DNA of 64,000 bases from Limiplasma sp034927815 (GCA_034927815.1 JAYFPK010000022.1:1-64000), one strand, 5' to 3'; shown: positions 49,137 to 57,849, numbered from the stretch's first letter. Numbers and translations: made by a program. The notes: a model not told the origin generated them from the letters alone.

Positions 49137-50278
49137 GGATCAAACGCTTCACGGCCTTGGCCCTGGCATGCCTGCTGCTCTTTTCCCTGGCGGGCTGCGC
49201 CCCGGCTCCCTCCAAGAACCCCCGGGATTTGGGCAATGGCTGGCAGCCCCAAAGCAGCCTGGCGCTGGAATACGCCACCCAGTTCTCCGTGGACGCCTAT
49301 GAGGGCGGCTATCAGCTCCTTTGCCTGGGGGACGGCAGCCGGTTTCTCACCGTGCCCCAGGGCATGGAAGCGCCCGAGGGCATCGATGCGGACATCACGG
49401 TGCTGCGCCAGCCGGTGGGGGATCTCTACCTGGTGGCTACCTCCGCCATGTGCCTTTTTGACGAGCTGGACGCCCTCCAGGCCATTGCCTTCTCCGGCAC
49501 CAAAGCGGAGGATTGGTACAGCGGGAATGCCCGCCGGGCCATGGAGCAAAACCGCATCCGCTATGCGGGCAAGTACAGCGAGCCGGATTATGAACTACTC
49601 ATTTCCGGGGGATGCGCCCTGGCGATAGAATCCACCATGATCTCCCACGCCCCCCAGGTGAAGGAGAAGCTGGAGGACTTGGGCATTCCCGTGCTGGTGG
49701 ACCTCTCCAGCCTGGAAAAGCACCCCTTGGGCCGCACGGAGTGGATCAAGCTCTATGCCGCGCTGCTGGGCAAGCAAGCCCAAGCCCAGGAGCTGTTTGA
49801 GCGGCAGGCGGCGTTTTTGCATCAGGCCGCCTCCCGGGAGAGCACCGGCAAGAGTGTGGCCTTCTTCTACATCAGCACTTCCGGGTACGCCGTGGCCCGC
49901 AAATCCGGGGATTATGTCAGCAAGATGATCGAGCTGGCCGGGGGAAGCTACATTTTCAGCGACCTGGGCGACCCCGAAACCGCCACCTCCACCGTGACCC
50001 TGGAGATGGAGAAGTTTTACGCCACCGCCAAGGACGCGGATTTCATCATCTACAACAGCACCATTGGGGGCGAATTGCAAAGCCTCGAGGAGCTGGTGGA
50101 AAAAAACCGGCTTCTTGGGGATTTCAAGGCCGTGCAAAACGGCAATGTGTGGTGCACCCATCAAAACCTGTTCCAGCAGACCACCCAGCTTGGCCGGATG
50201 ATTTTGGAGATCAACCGCATGCTCACCAACGAGGACCCGGGGCTGACCCGGCTGGAGTTTTTGTATAAGCTGCCCTAA
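49133..50278 (+). CDS. ABC transporter binding lipoprotein (FecB/BtuF type)
   Basis: A 381-residue lipoprotein. The lipobox is LAGC (Cys22). The rest is a class-III binding fold with a helical backbone (VYL-type lobes ADITVLRQPVGDLYLVAT and YELLISGGCALAIES, then LGIPVLVDLSSLEKHPLGRTEWIKLYAALLG split by the linking helix). Such proteins bind iron chelates, heme or corrinoids. ATG 49133 overlaps the previous stop (ATGA). A longer reading would run into the preceding gene. With the permease and ATPase that follow it makes a complete importer. Control by a B12 riboswitch makes a corrinoid or related tetrapyrrole the favoured ligand. Confidence 0.88.
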   Translation: MRIKRFTALALACLLLFSLAGCAPAPSKNPRDLGNGWQPQSSLALEYATQFSVDAYEGGYQLLCLGDGSRFLTVPQGMEAPEGIDADITVLRQPVGDLYLVATSAMCLFDELDALQAIAFSGTKAEDWYSGNARRAMEQNRIRYAGKYSEPDYELLISGGCALAIESTMISHAPQVKEKLEDLGIPVLVDLSSLEKHPLGRTEWIKLYAALLGKQAQAQELFERQAAFLHQAASRESTGKSVAFFYISTSGYAVARKSGDYVSKMIELAGGSYIFSDLGDPETATSTVTLEMEKFYATAKDADFIIYNSTIGGELQSLEELVEKNRLLGDFKAVQNGNVWCTHQNLFQQTTQLGRMILEINRMLTNEDPGLTRLEFLYKLP

Positions 50279-50308
50279 GGACCTTGGGGTGGGCGGGAAA
50301 GGAGCCCC

Positions 50309-51337
50309 ATGGAGGATACCGCGACAAGGCGGGGCATACGCTACGGCCTCGTGCTGGCGGGGCTGCTGCTGGCCCTTGCGGCGCTGGCGGGCCTGAACGT
50401 CACCTTGGGCAGCGTAGCCACCTCCCCGGCGGACGCCTGGCGGATTTTGCTGGGGCGCGGCGGGGAGGACGCGCTCGCCAGCATCATCTGGAAAATACGG
50501 CTGCCCCGGATGCTGGCGGCGGCGGCGCTGGGGGGCGCTTTGGCGCTATCCGGCTTTTTGCTCCAGACCTTTTTTAACAACCCCATCGCGGGGCCCTATG
50601 TGCTGGGCATTTCCTCCGGGGCGAAGCTGACGGTGGCCCTGGTGATGGTGCTGGTGATGGGGGCGGGCCAAAGCGTGGGCTCCTTGGGGCTGATCGGCGC
50701 GGCCTTTGGAGGGGCCATGCTGTCCATGGGCTTTGTGCTGCTGATTTCCCGGAAGGTGCGCCGCTCCGCCATGCTCATCGTCAGCGGCGTGATGCTGGGC
50801 TATATCTTCGCCGCCATCACGGATTTCATCATCACCTTCGCGGACGACGCCAGCATCGTGAATCTGCACAACTGGTCCCGGGGAAGCTTCTCCGGGGTTT
50901 CCTGGGGCGATGTGCGGGTGATGTATTGGGTGGTGCTGGCAACGGCGCTGGTGGTGTTCTTCCTCTCCAAGCCCATTGGGGCGTACCAGCTGGGGGAGAG
51001 CTATGCCCAGAGCATGGGGGTGAACGTGAAGGCCTTCCGGGTGGCGCTGGTACTGCTTTCCAGCATCCTGTCCGCCTGCGTCACGGCCTTTGCGGGGCCC
51101 ATCTCCTTTGTGGGCATCGCGGTGCCCCACCTGGCCAAGGCGTTGCTGAAAACCTCCAAGCCCCTTTGGGTGATCCCGGTTTGCTTTCTGGGGGGCGCGA
51201 TCTTCTGCCTGGGCTGCGATCTGATCGCCCGGACGCTGTTCTCTCCCCTGGAACTGGGCATCAGCTCCGTGACGGCGGTGTTCGGCGCGCCGGTGGTGAT
51301 CGCCGTAATGCTGAAAAAGCCCGGGAGGGACGCATGA
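50309..51337 (+). CDS. FecCD-family ABC permease
   Basis: A 342-residue permease of the BtuC/FecCD/FhuB type with about ten membrane helices. Conserved elements are IRLPRMLAAAALGGALALSG, NPIAGPYVLGISSGAKL, LILVSG-like MLIVSGVMLGYIFAA, and the ATPase-contact region FAGPISFVGIAVPHLAK. ATG 50309 follows GGAAAGGAG. It begins 30 bases after the binding protein and overlaps the ATPase gene by four bases. Confidence 0.93.
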   Translation: MEDTATRRGIRYGLVLAGLLLALAALAGLNVTLGSVATSPADAWRILLGRGGEDALASIIWKIRLPRMLAAAALGGALALSGFLLQTFFNNPIAGPYVLGISSGAKLTVALVMVLVMGAGQSVGSLGLIGAAFGGAMLSMGFVLLISRKVRRSAMLIVSGVMLGYIFAAITDFIITFADDASIVNLHNWSRGSFSGVSWGDVRVMYWVVLATALVVFFLSKPIGAYQLGESYAQSMGVNVKAFRVALVLLSSILSACVTAFAGPISFVGIAVPHLAKALLKTSKPLWVIPVCFLGGAIFCLGCDLIARTLFSPLELGISSVTAVFGAPVVIAVMLKKPGRDA

Positions 51338-52449
51338 TGGACTACTTCTTTTCCACCCGGCAATGGGCGGTGGGGTACGATGGCAAGCCCCTCATCAAAG
51401 ACATTGAAATCCGGCTGCAAAAGGGGCGCATCCTCATCCTCATCGGCCCCAACGGCTCCGGGAAAACCACCATTTTGCGCAGCATCACCCGACACCTCCA
51501 AAGCGTGGCGGGCACGGTGTACATCGACGGGCGCTCCATCCGGGACATGACCCACCGGGACCTGGCCTACAAGCTCTCCGTGGTGCTGACGGAGCGGATG
51601 CGCACGGAGCGGATGACCTGCGAGGAGATGGTGGAGACGGGGCGCTACCCCTATACGGGGCCTTTGGGCATCCTTTCCGAGGCCGACAGGGCCCAGGTGC
51701 GGGAGGCCATGGCCCTGGTCAACGTCACCGATTTGCGGGACAGGGATTTTATGCGCATCAGCGACGGGCAGCGCCCGCGGGTGCTGCTGGCCAGGGCCCT
51801 GTGCCAGCAGCCGGAGATTCTGGTGCTGGACGAGCCCACCTCCTACCTGGACATCCGCTACGAGTTGGAGCTGCTGGACATTTTGCGGGACATGGCCCGG
51901 CAGCGGGGCATCACCATCCTCATGTCCTTGCACGAATTGGACCTGGCCCAGCGGATTTCCGATGAGGTGCTGTGCGTGAAAGGGGAGTATATCTCCCATT
52001 ACGGCAGCGCTGGGGAGATCTTCCGGCGGGATTTGATCCATGAGTTGTACGGCCTCACCCAGGGCAGCTACAACCCCCTGTTCGGCAGCGTGGAGATGAG
52101 GCGGCCGCAAGGGGAGCCCCGGGTGTTTGTCATCGCCGGGGGCGGCACGGGGATCGAGGCGTACCGGACCTTGCAAAAGAACCGGGTTCCCTTTGCGACG
52201 GGGATTTTGCATGAAAACGACGTGGACTTCCAGGTGGCCCGGGATTTGGCCGGCTGCGTGATCGCCGAGAGGAGCTTTCACTCCATCACGGACGAGGTAT
52301 ATGGCCGGGCCTTGGAAAAGCTCAAGGAATGCGGCGCGGTGGTGAACTGCCTGAGGGAGTATGGGGAGATCAACGCCCGGAACCGGGAGCTGCTGGAGCG
52401 GGCCGATGCCATGGGATGCCGGGTGGTGAGGGATGCGCAAGAGGTGTAG
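51334..52449 (+). CDS. ABC ATPase (FecE/BtuD type) with extra C-terminal domain
   Basis: A 371-residue protein, about 110 residues longer than usual. Residues 1-255 are the ATPase: Walker A GPNGSGKTT (38-46), variant signature RISDGQRPRV (Ser143 region; canonical LSGGQ), Walker B ILVLDEPTSYLD, and His switch SLHELDLA. Residues about 262-371 form an added Rossmann-like domain starting RVFVIAGGGTGIEAYR and ending CRVVRDAQEV. It contains NDVDFQVARDLAGCVI and might bind a nucleotide or ligand. ATG 51334 overlaps the permease stop by four bases. Same domain pairing occurs in some corrinoid/heme-type ATPases (general knowledge, not verified). Confidence 0.87.
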   Translation: MMDYFFSTRQWAVGYDGKPLIKDIEIRLQKGRILILIGPNGSGKTTILRSITRHLQSVAGTVYIDGRSIRDMTHRDLAYKLSVVLTERMRTERMTCEEMVETGRYPYTGPLGILSEADRAQVREAMALVNVTDLRDRDFMRISDGQRPRVLLARALCQQPEILVLDEPTSYLDIRYELELLDILRDMARQRGITILMSLHELDLAQRISDEVLCVKGEYISHYGSAGEIFRRDLIHELYGLTQGSYNPLFGSVEMRRPQGEPRVFVIAGGGTGIEAYRTLQKNRVPFATGILHENDVDFQVARDLAGCVIAERSFHSITDEVYGRALEKLKECGAVVNCLREYGEINARNRELLERADAMGCRVVRDAQEV

Positions 52450-52529
52450 CCATTGCAATACCCGCCCTGAGGCTCCGGGAAATGGCCTCCTGGCGGGACA
52501 GCCTTCGCCGGGCCCTGAGCATCCCCGCC

Positions 52530-53708
52530 TCACGGTTCCCGGCTGAACACAATCTCTCCGTTCACGATCACGGTCCGCATCGTCACGTTTTCATCGAACA
52601 CGATCAAATCCGCGTCATGGCCCTGGGCGATTTTCCCCTTGCGGGAAGCGCCCAGGATGCGCGCCGGGGTGGCGGTCATCATGCGGATGGCGTCCTGCAC
52701 GGGCAGCCCCGCCAGACGGATCAGGTTGCGCACCAGCGCGCCGGAGGCGCCGGTTCCGCCGCCGAAGCCCAGCCCCCCGGGGAACCAGGAAACGCCGTCC
52801 CGGACGGTCACCGTGGCGCCTGTGGACCGGTTGCCCAGCACGTAGTCCCCGTCGGGCATCCCGGCGGCCCGCATGGCGTCGCTGACGGCCACAGTTTTCT
52901 CCGGCCCTTTTATCTTATGGACCAGCTGCAGCAGGGAACCCGGCAGATGTACGCCGTCGGCGATGACCTCCACGGTGAGCGCGTCGCTGTAAAAGGCCGC
53001 CTCCACGATTCCCGCCGTGCGGAAGGAGTTTTTCCGGACGACGCTGGAGGTGCAGGAATACAGGTGGGTCACATGGGAATACCCGTGGCCGACGGCTTCC
53101 ATGACCTCATCAAAGGTGGCCCCTGAGTGCCCGATGGCGGCCACGATGCCGCGTTGCGCCAAACAATCCCCCAGCTCCATGGCCCCCGGCAATTCCGGGG
53201 CGATGCTCCACACCTTCATATCCTCCGTAAGGGAAAGGATTTGCTCATAGTGTCGGGGCTCGGGATGGCACAGGTACTTCGGGTCCTGGGCTCCCCGGTA
53301 ATCGTAGGCGTAGTAGGGGCCCTCCAGATGGTGCCCCAGCAAATTCTCTCCCCCGGGCCTGTTTTTGGCTTCCGCAAAGGCGTCAAAGAATTCTTGCAGC
53401 TGCTGGACGGTGCCCGCCACGGTGGTGGGAAGGATGGAGGTGCTGCCGTGGAGCAGGTGGCTTCGGGCCGCGCCAAGAATGGCCTCCGGCGTAGAGTCCA
53501 TGAAATCGAAGCCGCCGCCGCCGTGAACGTGCATATCGATGAACCCCGGGGACAGGATATGCCCCTTGCAGTCCACCTCCCGGTAATCCCCGGTTGGCCT
53601 GTCCGGCCCCACATAGGCGATTTCGCCGCCGTGCACAAGCACCACCGTGTTCTCCGGTAAGGGATCTGGGGCATATACGGCGGCGCAGACCAGCTTCAGC
53701 TTATTCAT
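52530..53708 (-). CDS. nagA: N-acetylglucosamine-6-phosphate deacetylase
   Basis: A 392-residue amidohydrolase that converts GlcNAc-6-phosphate to GlcN-6-phosphate and acetate. Metal and substrate motifs are SPGFIDMHVHGGGGFDFMD, HLEGPYYAYDYRGAQDP, AAIGHSGATFDEVMEAV and VAVSDAMRAAGMPDG. The region usually written THLFNAM reads THLYSCTSSVVRK here, a variant. ATG 53708 overlaps the nagB stop by eight bases. Last gene of an operon with a sugar importer. The short gap 52450-52529 to the converging transporter has no convincing terminator. Confidence 0.92.
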   Translation of the reverse strand: MNKLKLVCAAVYAPDPLPENTVVLVHGGEIAYVGPDRPTGDYREVDCKGHILSPGFIDMHVHGGGGFDFMDSTPEAILGAARSHLLHGSTSILPTTVAGTVQQLQEFFDAFAEAKNRPGGENLLGHHLEGPYYAYDYRGAQDPKYLCHPEPRHYEQILSLTEDMKVWSIAPELPGAMELGDCLAQRGIVAAIGHSGATFDEVMEAVGHGYSHVTHLYSCTSSVVRKNSFRTAGIVEAAFYSDALTVEVIADGVHLPGSLLQLVHKIKGPEKTVAVSDAMRAAGMPDGDYVLGNRSTGATVTVRDGVSWFPGGLGFGGGTGASGALVRNLIRLAGLPVQDAIRMMTATPARILGASRKGKIAQGHDADLIVFDENVTMRTVIVNGEIVFSREP

Positions 53709-54474
53709 GCCGGCGCTCCTCCAGGTTCAGGCGCGAGGCGCTGTCGGGGTCCAGGTACAATATGCACCGGGGATGCCTGCGGAGGATGGAGGCCGGGCAG
53801 CTTTCGCTGATCTCTTCCTGAAGCGTGCGCCGGACGGCTTCCGCCTTGCTCTTGGCGGGAACGATGCAAAACAGGCGTGCGCCGGAATACAGGGCGGGCA
53901 CGGTCAGAGTCATGGCATGGGTGGGCACCTCCTCCAGGGAGGCGAAGCAGCCGTCGTTCACCTGCTGCCTGCGGCAGGCCAAGTCCAGCTCCACCCGCTT
54001 GACCCAGCGCGGGTCCTGGAAGTCCGCCGGGGGATCGTTGAAGGCAATGTGGCCGTTTTCCCCGATGCCAAGGCACACGATGTCCGGCTTGTTTTGCTTG
54101 AGCAGCGTTTCGTAGCGCAGCATTTCCGCGTCCGTATCCTCCGCGTCCGGCCGCAGCAGGTTCACGGAGCGGAAGCCCGCCAGCCCAAAGAGCTTGCGCT
54201 GGAGGAAGTTCCCAAAGCCCTGGGGGAGAGCGGGGGAAATGCCGATGTATTCGTCCATGTGGTACGCGTTGATCCGGCGCCAGGGGATGTCCTGCCGCAG
54301 CAGCGCACGGAAGAAGTCCTCCTGGGAGGGGGCCGCCCCAAAGATCATGTTGAGGGTTTCCTTCTCCCCAAGCATCTCCCCAATGGCCGCCGCCGCATCC
54401 GCCGCGGCCCGCTCCCCGGCCAGGGCGCGGTTTTCAAATACTAGGACCTTCAGGGTATCCACCGAAAACTCCAT
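53701..54474 (-). CDS. nagB: glucosamine-6-phosphate deaminase
   Basis: A 257-residue enzyme that turns GlcN-6-phosphate into fructose-6-phosphate and ammonia. Catalytic blocks are NAYHMDEYIGI (Asp74) and GIGENGHIAFNDPP (His142), both intact. The N-terminal phosphate loop IFGAAPSQEDFFRALL is more divergent than the standard GxTP loop. It lies 18 bases after the second permease and is coupled to nagA by an eight-base overlap. Together they feed amino-sugar carbon into glycolysis. Confidence 0.92.
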   Translation of the reverse strand: MEFSVDTLKVLVFENRALAGERAAADAAAAIGEMLGEKETLNMIFGAAPSQEDFFRALLRQDIPWRRINAYHMDEYIGISPALPQGFGNFLQRKLFGLAGFRSVNLLRPDAEDTDAEMLRYETLLKQNKPDIVCLGIGENGHIAFNDPPADFQDPRWVKRVELDLACRRQQVNDGCFASLEEVPTHAMTLTVPALYSGARLFCIVPAKSKAEAVRRTLQEEISESCPASILRRHPRCILYLDPDSASRLNLEERRHE

Positions 54475-54492
54475 GTTGTTGAACCTCCTCCG

Positions 54493-55338
54493 TTATCCCT
54501 TGATAGCGCCGTCCATGATGCCGGAAATAAAATACCGGTTGAAGAATAGGTAAAAGATGATGATGGGCAGCAGGGACATAATGGTGCCCGCAATCATCAG
54601 ATTCCAGGAGGAAATGCCCTCGCCCTGGTCCTTGAGCGCCACCACCCCCACGGTAAGCGGGCGCAGCTCCGGCTTGGAGAGGGTGAAGGCCAGGGGCATC
54701 ATATAGTTGTTCCACGCGTCCCGGAAGGCCAGGATCGCCACGGTGGCGATGATGGGCTTGCTGACGGGCAGCAAAATGTTCCAGTAGATGCGGAAAAAGC
54801 CGCACCCGTCAATTCTGGCCGCCTCGTCAATCTCCCGGGAGATGCCGTCAAAGTAGCTCAGGGCCAAAATGCAGTAAATGGGCTGGGACACCGCCACCTG
54901 CGCCAGCGTCATGCCCCACAGGCTGGAGGTGAGCCCCAAGTCGGAGCAGAGCTTGAAGATGGGGAACAGCGTAATGGCCCCGGAAACGAACAGCGTGATG
55001 CCAAAGGAGGACACCAGCGGCTTTTTCAGTTTGATGTTGGAGCGGGACAGCACGTAGGCCGTCAGCGTGGTGGTGATCAGCGTCCCCAGGACCGCGCCCA
55101 AGGAGAAGCGGACGCTGTTGAGGGTGTACACCCCGAAGTTGGACAGGTTCCATGCGGTGGCGTAGTTTTCCCAATGCCATTGGCTGGGAAGCAGGCCGGA
55201 GGAGCCCGAAAGAAACTCCACGGAGGATTTGAAGGACCCAAAGAAGGCATAGACCAGGGGAAACCCCACCATCACGACGCCGGTCAGGAAAAACGCATAA
55301 ATCAGCACCTTGACCCAGAGCGGAACGTGTTTATCCAT
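54493..55338 (-). CDS. carbohydrate ABC permease (MalG/UgpE-like)
   Basis: A permease of about 281 residues with six hydrophobic segments. The EAA loop is IDEAARIDGCGFFRIYWNILL, and the C-terminus is NRYFISGIMDGAIKG, typical of this class. Start is ATG 55338 (MDKHVPLWVK); GTG 55341 immediately before it is also possible. It begins seven bases after the previous permease. No ATPase gene is nearby. Adjacent nagAB points to N-acetylglucosamine or its oligomers as cargo. Confidence 0.9.
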   Translation of the reverse strand: MDKHVPLWVKVLIYAFFLTGVVMVGFPLVYAFFGSFKSSVEFLSGSSGLLPSQWHWENYATAWNLSNFGVYTLNSVRFSLGAVLGTLITTTLTAYVLSRSNIKLKKPLVSSFGITLFVSGAITLFPIFKLCSDLGLTSSLWGMTLAQVAVSQPIYCILALSYFDGISREIDEAARIDGCGFFRIYWNILLPVSKPIIATVAILAFRDAWNNYMMPLAFTLSKPELRPLTVGVVALKDQGEGISSWNLMIAGTIMSLLPIIIFYLFFNRYFISGIMDGAIKG

Positions 55339-55344
55339 CACAGC

Positions 55345-56256
55345 TCATCCCCTTGTCTCCAAATAAGATCCTCTTCTGGAAGCAAAGAGGTACAAAACGG
55401 CCACCACTCCGGTAATCAAGAGGCCGACCATCGCCACGGCCGACGCGTAGCCCTGCTGCACGAGGCCGCTGCCGGGCTCAAAGTAATACTTGTAGATGAA
55501 CATGGTCATCACTTCGGTCTTGCTGCCCGGGCCGCCTCCGGTGAGCACCTTGACCGTGTCAAAAAGCTTCATGGCGTTGAGAATGCTGAGCATGACGATC
55601 ACCCGGAGCATATCCCCCAGCAGCGGAATGGTGATGTGGCGCAGGGTCTGCCATCCGTTGGTGCCGTCGATGGCGGCGCTTTCATAGATTTCGGCGGGAA
55701 TCCGCTGCAGGCCCGCCAAAAACAGCACCATGTAGAACCCGGCGCTGGACCAGACGCTGAAGAGCACAATCACCGCCTTGGCGGAGAAGGATTTCCCCAG
55801 CCATTCGATGGGCGCGCGTATGACCCCCGAGCTCATCAGCATATTGTTGACGATGCCGTTATAGGAGGAGAACATAAACGCGAAGATGATGCCCATGATG
55901 GCCGTGCTGGTAATGCTGGGCAAAAACAGGACCGTGCGGAAAAAATTCCGCCCTTTGAGGGCACGGTTCAGCAGCACGGCGCTGATTAAGGCCACGGGGA
56001 TTTGGAACAGGGGAACCAACACCCCCAGCTGCAAGGTGTTGACGACGGAGTTCCACCAGGATGCGTCCCGCATGACCCGGCTGTAATTGTAGAGGCCGAT
56101 CCAGTTCATCTGCGTAAGGCCGTTGTAGTCGAAAAAGCTGACCCGCAGCACGTAGAGGATCGGATACACGCAAAAGAGAAGAAACAGCAACACGGTGGGC
56201 GTCACCATCACATAGGCCGACAGGGAGTCCTTTAAACGCGCCCTTGTAGCATGCAT
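55345..56256 (-). CDS. carbohydrate ABC permease (MalF/UgpA-like)
   Basis: A 303-residue permease. It starts with a hydrophobic helix (YVMVTPTVLLFLLFCVYPIL) and includes EIYESAAIDGTNGWQTLRHI, the EAA loop contacting the ATPase, and the GGPGSKTEVMTMFIYKYYF region conserved in this family. ATG 56256 is accepted; the gap to the binding protein is 82 bases and contains a GC hairpin. It pairs with the following permease. Confidence 0.92.
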   Translation of the reverse strand: MHATRARLKDSLSAYVMVTPTVLLFLLFCVYPILYVLRVSFFDYNGLTQMNWIGLYNYSRVMRDASWWNSVVNTLQLGVLVPLFQIPVALISAVLLNRALKGRNFFRTVLFLPSITSTAIMGIIFAFMFSSYNGIVNNMLMSSGVIRAPIEWLGKSFSAKAVIVLFSVWSSAGFYMVLFLAGLQRIPAEIYESAAIDGTNGWQTLRHITIPLLGDMLRVIVMLSILNAMKLFDTVKVLTGGGPGSKTEVMTMFIYKYYFEPGSGLVQQGYASAVAMVGLLITGVVAVLYLFASRRGSYLETRG

Positions 56257-56280
56257 TTCACATCCGCCTTTTCAATAACA

Positions 56281-56309
56281 AGGGGGGATCCCAAGCGGTA
56301 TCCCCCCCT
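56281..56309 (-). other. GC hairpin between the binding protein and permease genes
   Basis: GGGGGGAT (56282-56289) faces ATCCCCCCC (56300-56308). On the minus strand it follows the binding-protein stop codon and is succeeded by a weak T run. Such hairpins commonly stop most transcripts after the binding protein so that it is made in excess. Confidence 0.6.
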
Positions 56310-56338
56310 GCGTATGATTCTGAGGCCAACCCCTCGGC

Positions 56339-57712
56339 TTATCGGGTGAAATAGTCGAAGCCTTCGGGCGCGAGCTCTTCCGGGGTCACCGCGCCTTCGG
56401 CGACGGCCTTTTCCAGGGCGGCGTTGTAGCGCTGGTTCAAATCCTCGATGGCCGCGTCGATGTTGGAGCTTCCGTCGATAGCCAGGGCAAATTCGTTGTT
56501 GAACACGGTGTTGCGGTTATCCCCTTCCAGCTTCAGGAACTTGTGGGGTTCCACGGGGAAGGCGGCATGGTTGCTCACGTTGTTCATTTCGTCCAGCGCC
56601 CGGAAAACCTTGTCCTTGGGCAGCAGGGCAAAGGCCTCGGGGGTGTTGGCGGCGGTGAAGGTCTTGGTATCGGCTTCGCCATACCGTCTGAAGTCCATCT
56701 GGTGCTCCAGGATGTTCTGATACAGCGCCTTGGCCTGTTCCACATTCTTGCCGTTGGCGGCAATGGCGAAGGTGATGTCGCAGGTCATGTAGTCCTTGGC
56801 CCGGGGCGTGCCCTCAAACAGCGGCAGGGGCGCGGCTTCCCAGTTGACCTCCGTGGGGATGTTGGTGGCGTACTGCGTGGTCATCCAGTTGCCGTCAATC
56901 ATCATGGCCACGTTGCCCTGGGCGAAATTCGCCCGCATCTGCTCCACGCCCAGCGTCACAGCGCCCGGGAACATGCTGCCGTCACGGTACACGTCCACCC
57001 AGAAATGAAAGAACTTCTTGTGGGAGGAAAAATCGAACTTCCCGGTTTTGTAGTCAAAGCCGTACACCCCCGTGTCTCCGGAGGCCACCGCGATGGTGTC
57101 GATGTAGCGCAGCCAGATGTCCCCGTAGTTGACGTAGAAGCCCAGGCCGTAGGATACGCCGTTTCCCTTTTCCGTCAGGATTTTGGCGTACTCCCGCAGC
57201 TCCTCCAGGGTTTGGGGAGGCCGGTTGGGGTCCAGGCCCGCTTGTTCAAACAGGTCCTTGTTGTAGAGCAGCTTGTAGTGCATGATCCGCAGCGGAACCG
57301 CGTACAGCTTGCCGTCGAAATAGAGGGCCTTTTGCGCAAAGGAGCTGGGATGGAACTGCGCTTTGAACTCCTCGGTGATGATGTCGTCCACAGGCAGGAT
57401 GTGCCCGGCCTCCGCATAGGTGATCAGGGGCATGGTGCTTTGGATCTCAAAGATGTCCGGCGGGTCGTTGCTGGCCAGGGCCATGCTGAGCATGTTGGCG
57501 TAGTTTTCGCCGTAGCCCTCGTACACCGCCGTGAGTTCATCCTGGTTTGCATTGAAATCGGCGAGATAGTCGTGCACAGGGCCGCCCTTGCCGCTGTTTC
57601 TTTGCCAGACTTTGATCTCCGGCTTGTCGTCGGCCATGGCGGCGGGGAACAGGGAAGAAACCAACAGAAGTGCCACAAGAAACGCCAGAATCCGAATACG
57701 CCCGTGTTTCAT
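56339..57712 (-). CDS. extracellular sugar-binding protein
   Basis: A 457-residue family-1 binding protein. The signal peptide is IRILAFLVALLLVSSLFPAA with cleavage near AMA-DDK. Mature motifs are IKVWQRNSGKGGPVHDYLAD, DPPDIFEIQSTMPL, LYAVPLRIMHYKLLYNKDLF and NFAQGNVAMMIDGNWM. No lipobox is evident. ATG 57712 (MKHGRIRIL) follows AGGAGGGACTCC; an upstream extension has no site. It is the first gene of the binding protein-permease-permease-nagB-nagA operon, expected to be switched on by the divergent two-component system. Confidence 0.92.
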   Translation of the reverse strand: MKHGRIRILAFLVALLLVSSLFPAAMADDKPEIKVWQRNSGKGGPVHDYLADFNANQDELTAVYEGYGENYANMLSMALASNDPPDIFEIQSTMPLITYAEAGHILPVDDIITEEFKAQFHPSSFAQKALYFDGKLYAVPLRIMHYKLLYNKDLFEQAGLDPNRPPQTLEELREYAKILTEKGNGVSYGLGFYVNYGDIWLRYIDTIAVASGDTGVYGFDYKTGKFDFSSHKKFFHFWVDVYRDGSMFPGAVTLGVEQMRANFAQGNVAMMIDGNWMTTQYATNIPTEVNWEAAPLPLFEGTPRAKDYMTCDITFAIAANGKNVEQAKALYQNILEHQMDFRRYGEADTKTFTAANTPEAFALLPKDKVFRALDEMNNVSNHAAFPVEPHKFLKLEGDNRNTVFNNEFALAIDGSSNIDAAIEDLNQRYNAALEKAVAEGAVTPEELAPEGFDYFTR

Positions 57713-57849
57713 GCTTGGAGTCCCTCCTACCTTATTGAGTTGAATGCTATGGGATGAGTATAAGGCAGGGGGCCGGGAATGGGAATGACCCAAAATTTAG
57801 CGCTATGTTCATTTTTTATATTTCTTTCCTGTGCATACGGTCACTCCTT

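Noticed and set aside
50926..51333. Upstream extension of the transporter ATPase
   Set aside because: Overlaps the permease in another frame; the ATPase homology begins at ATG 51334.
52461..52497. CCCGCC/GGCGGG pairing between the ABC ATPase and nagA
   Set aside because: Only six outer pairs with a large interrupted interior; too weak to call a terminator.
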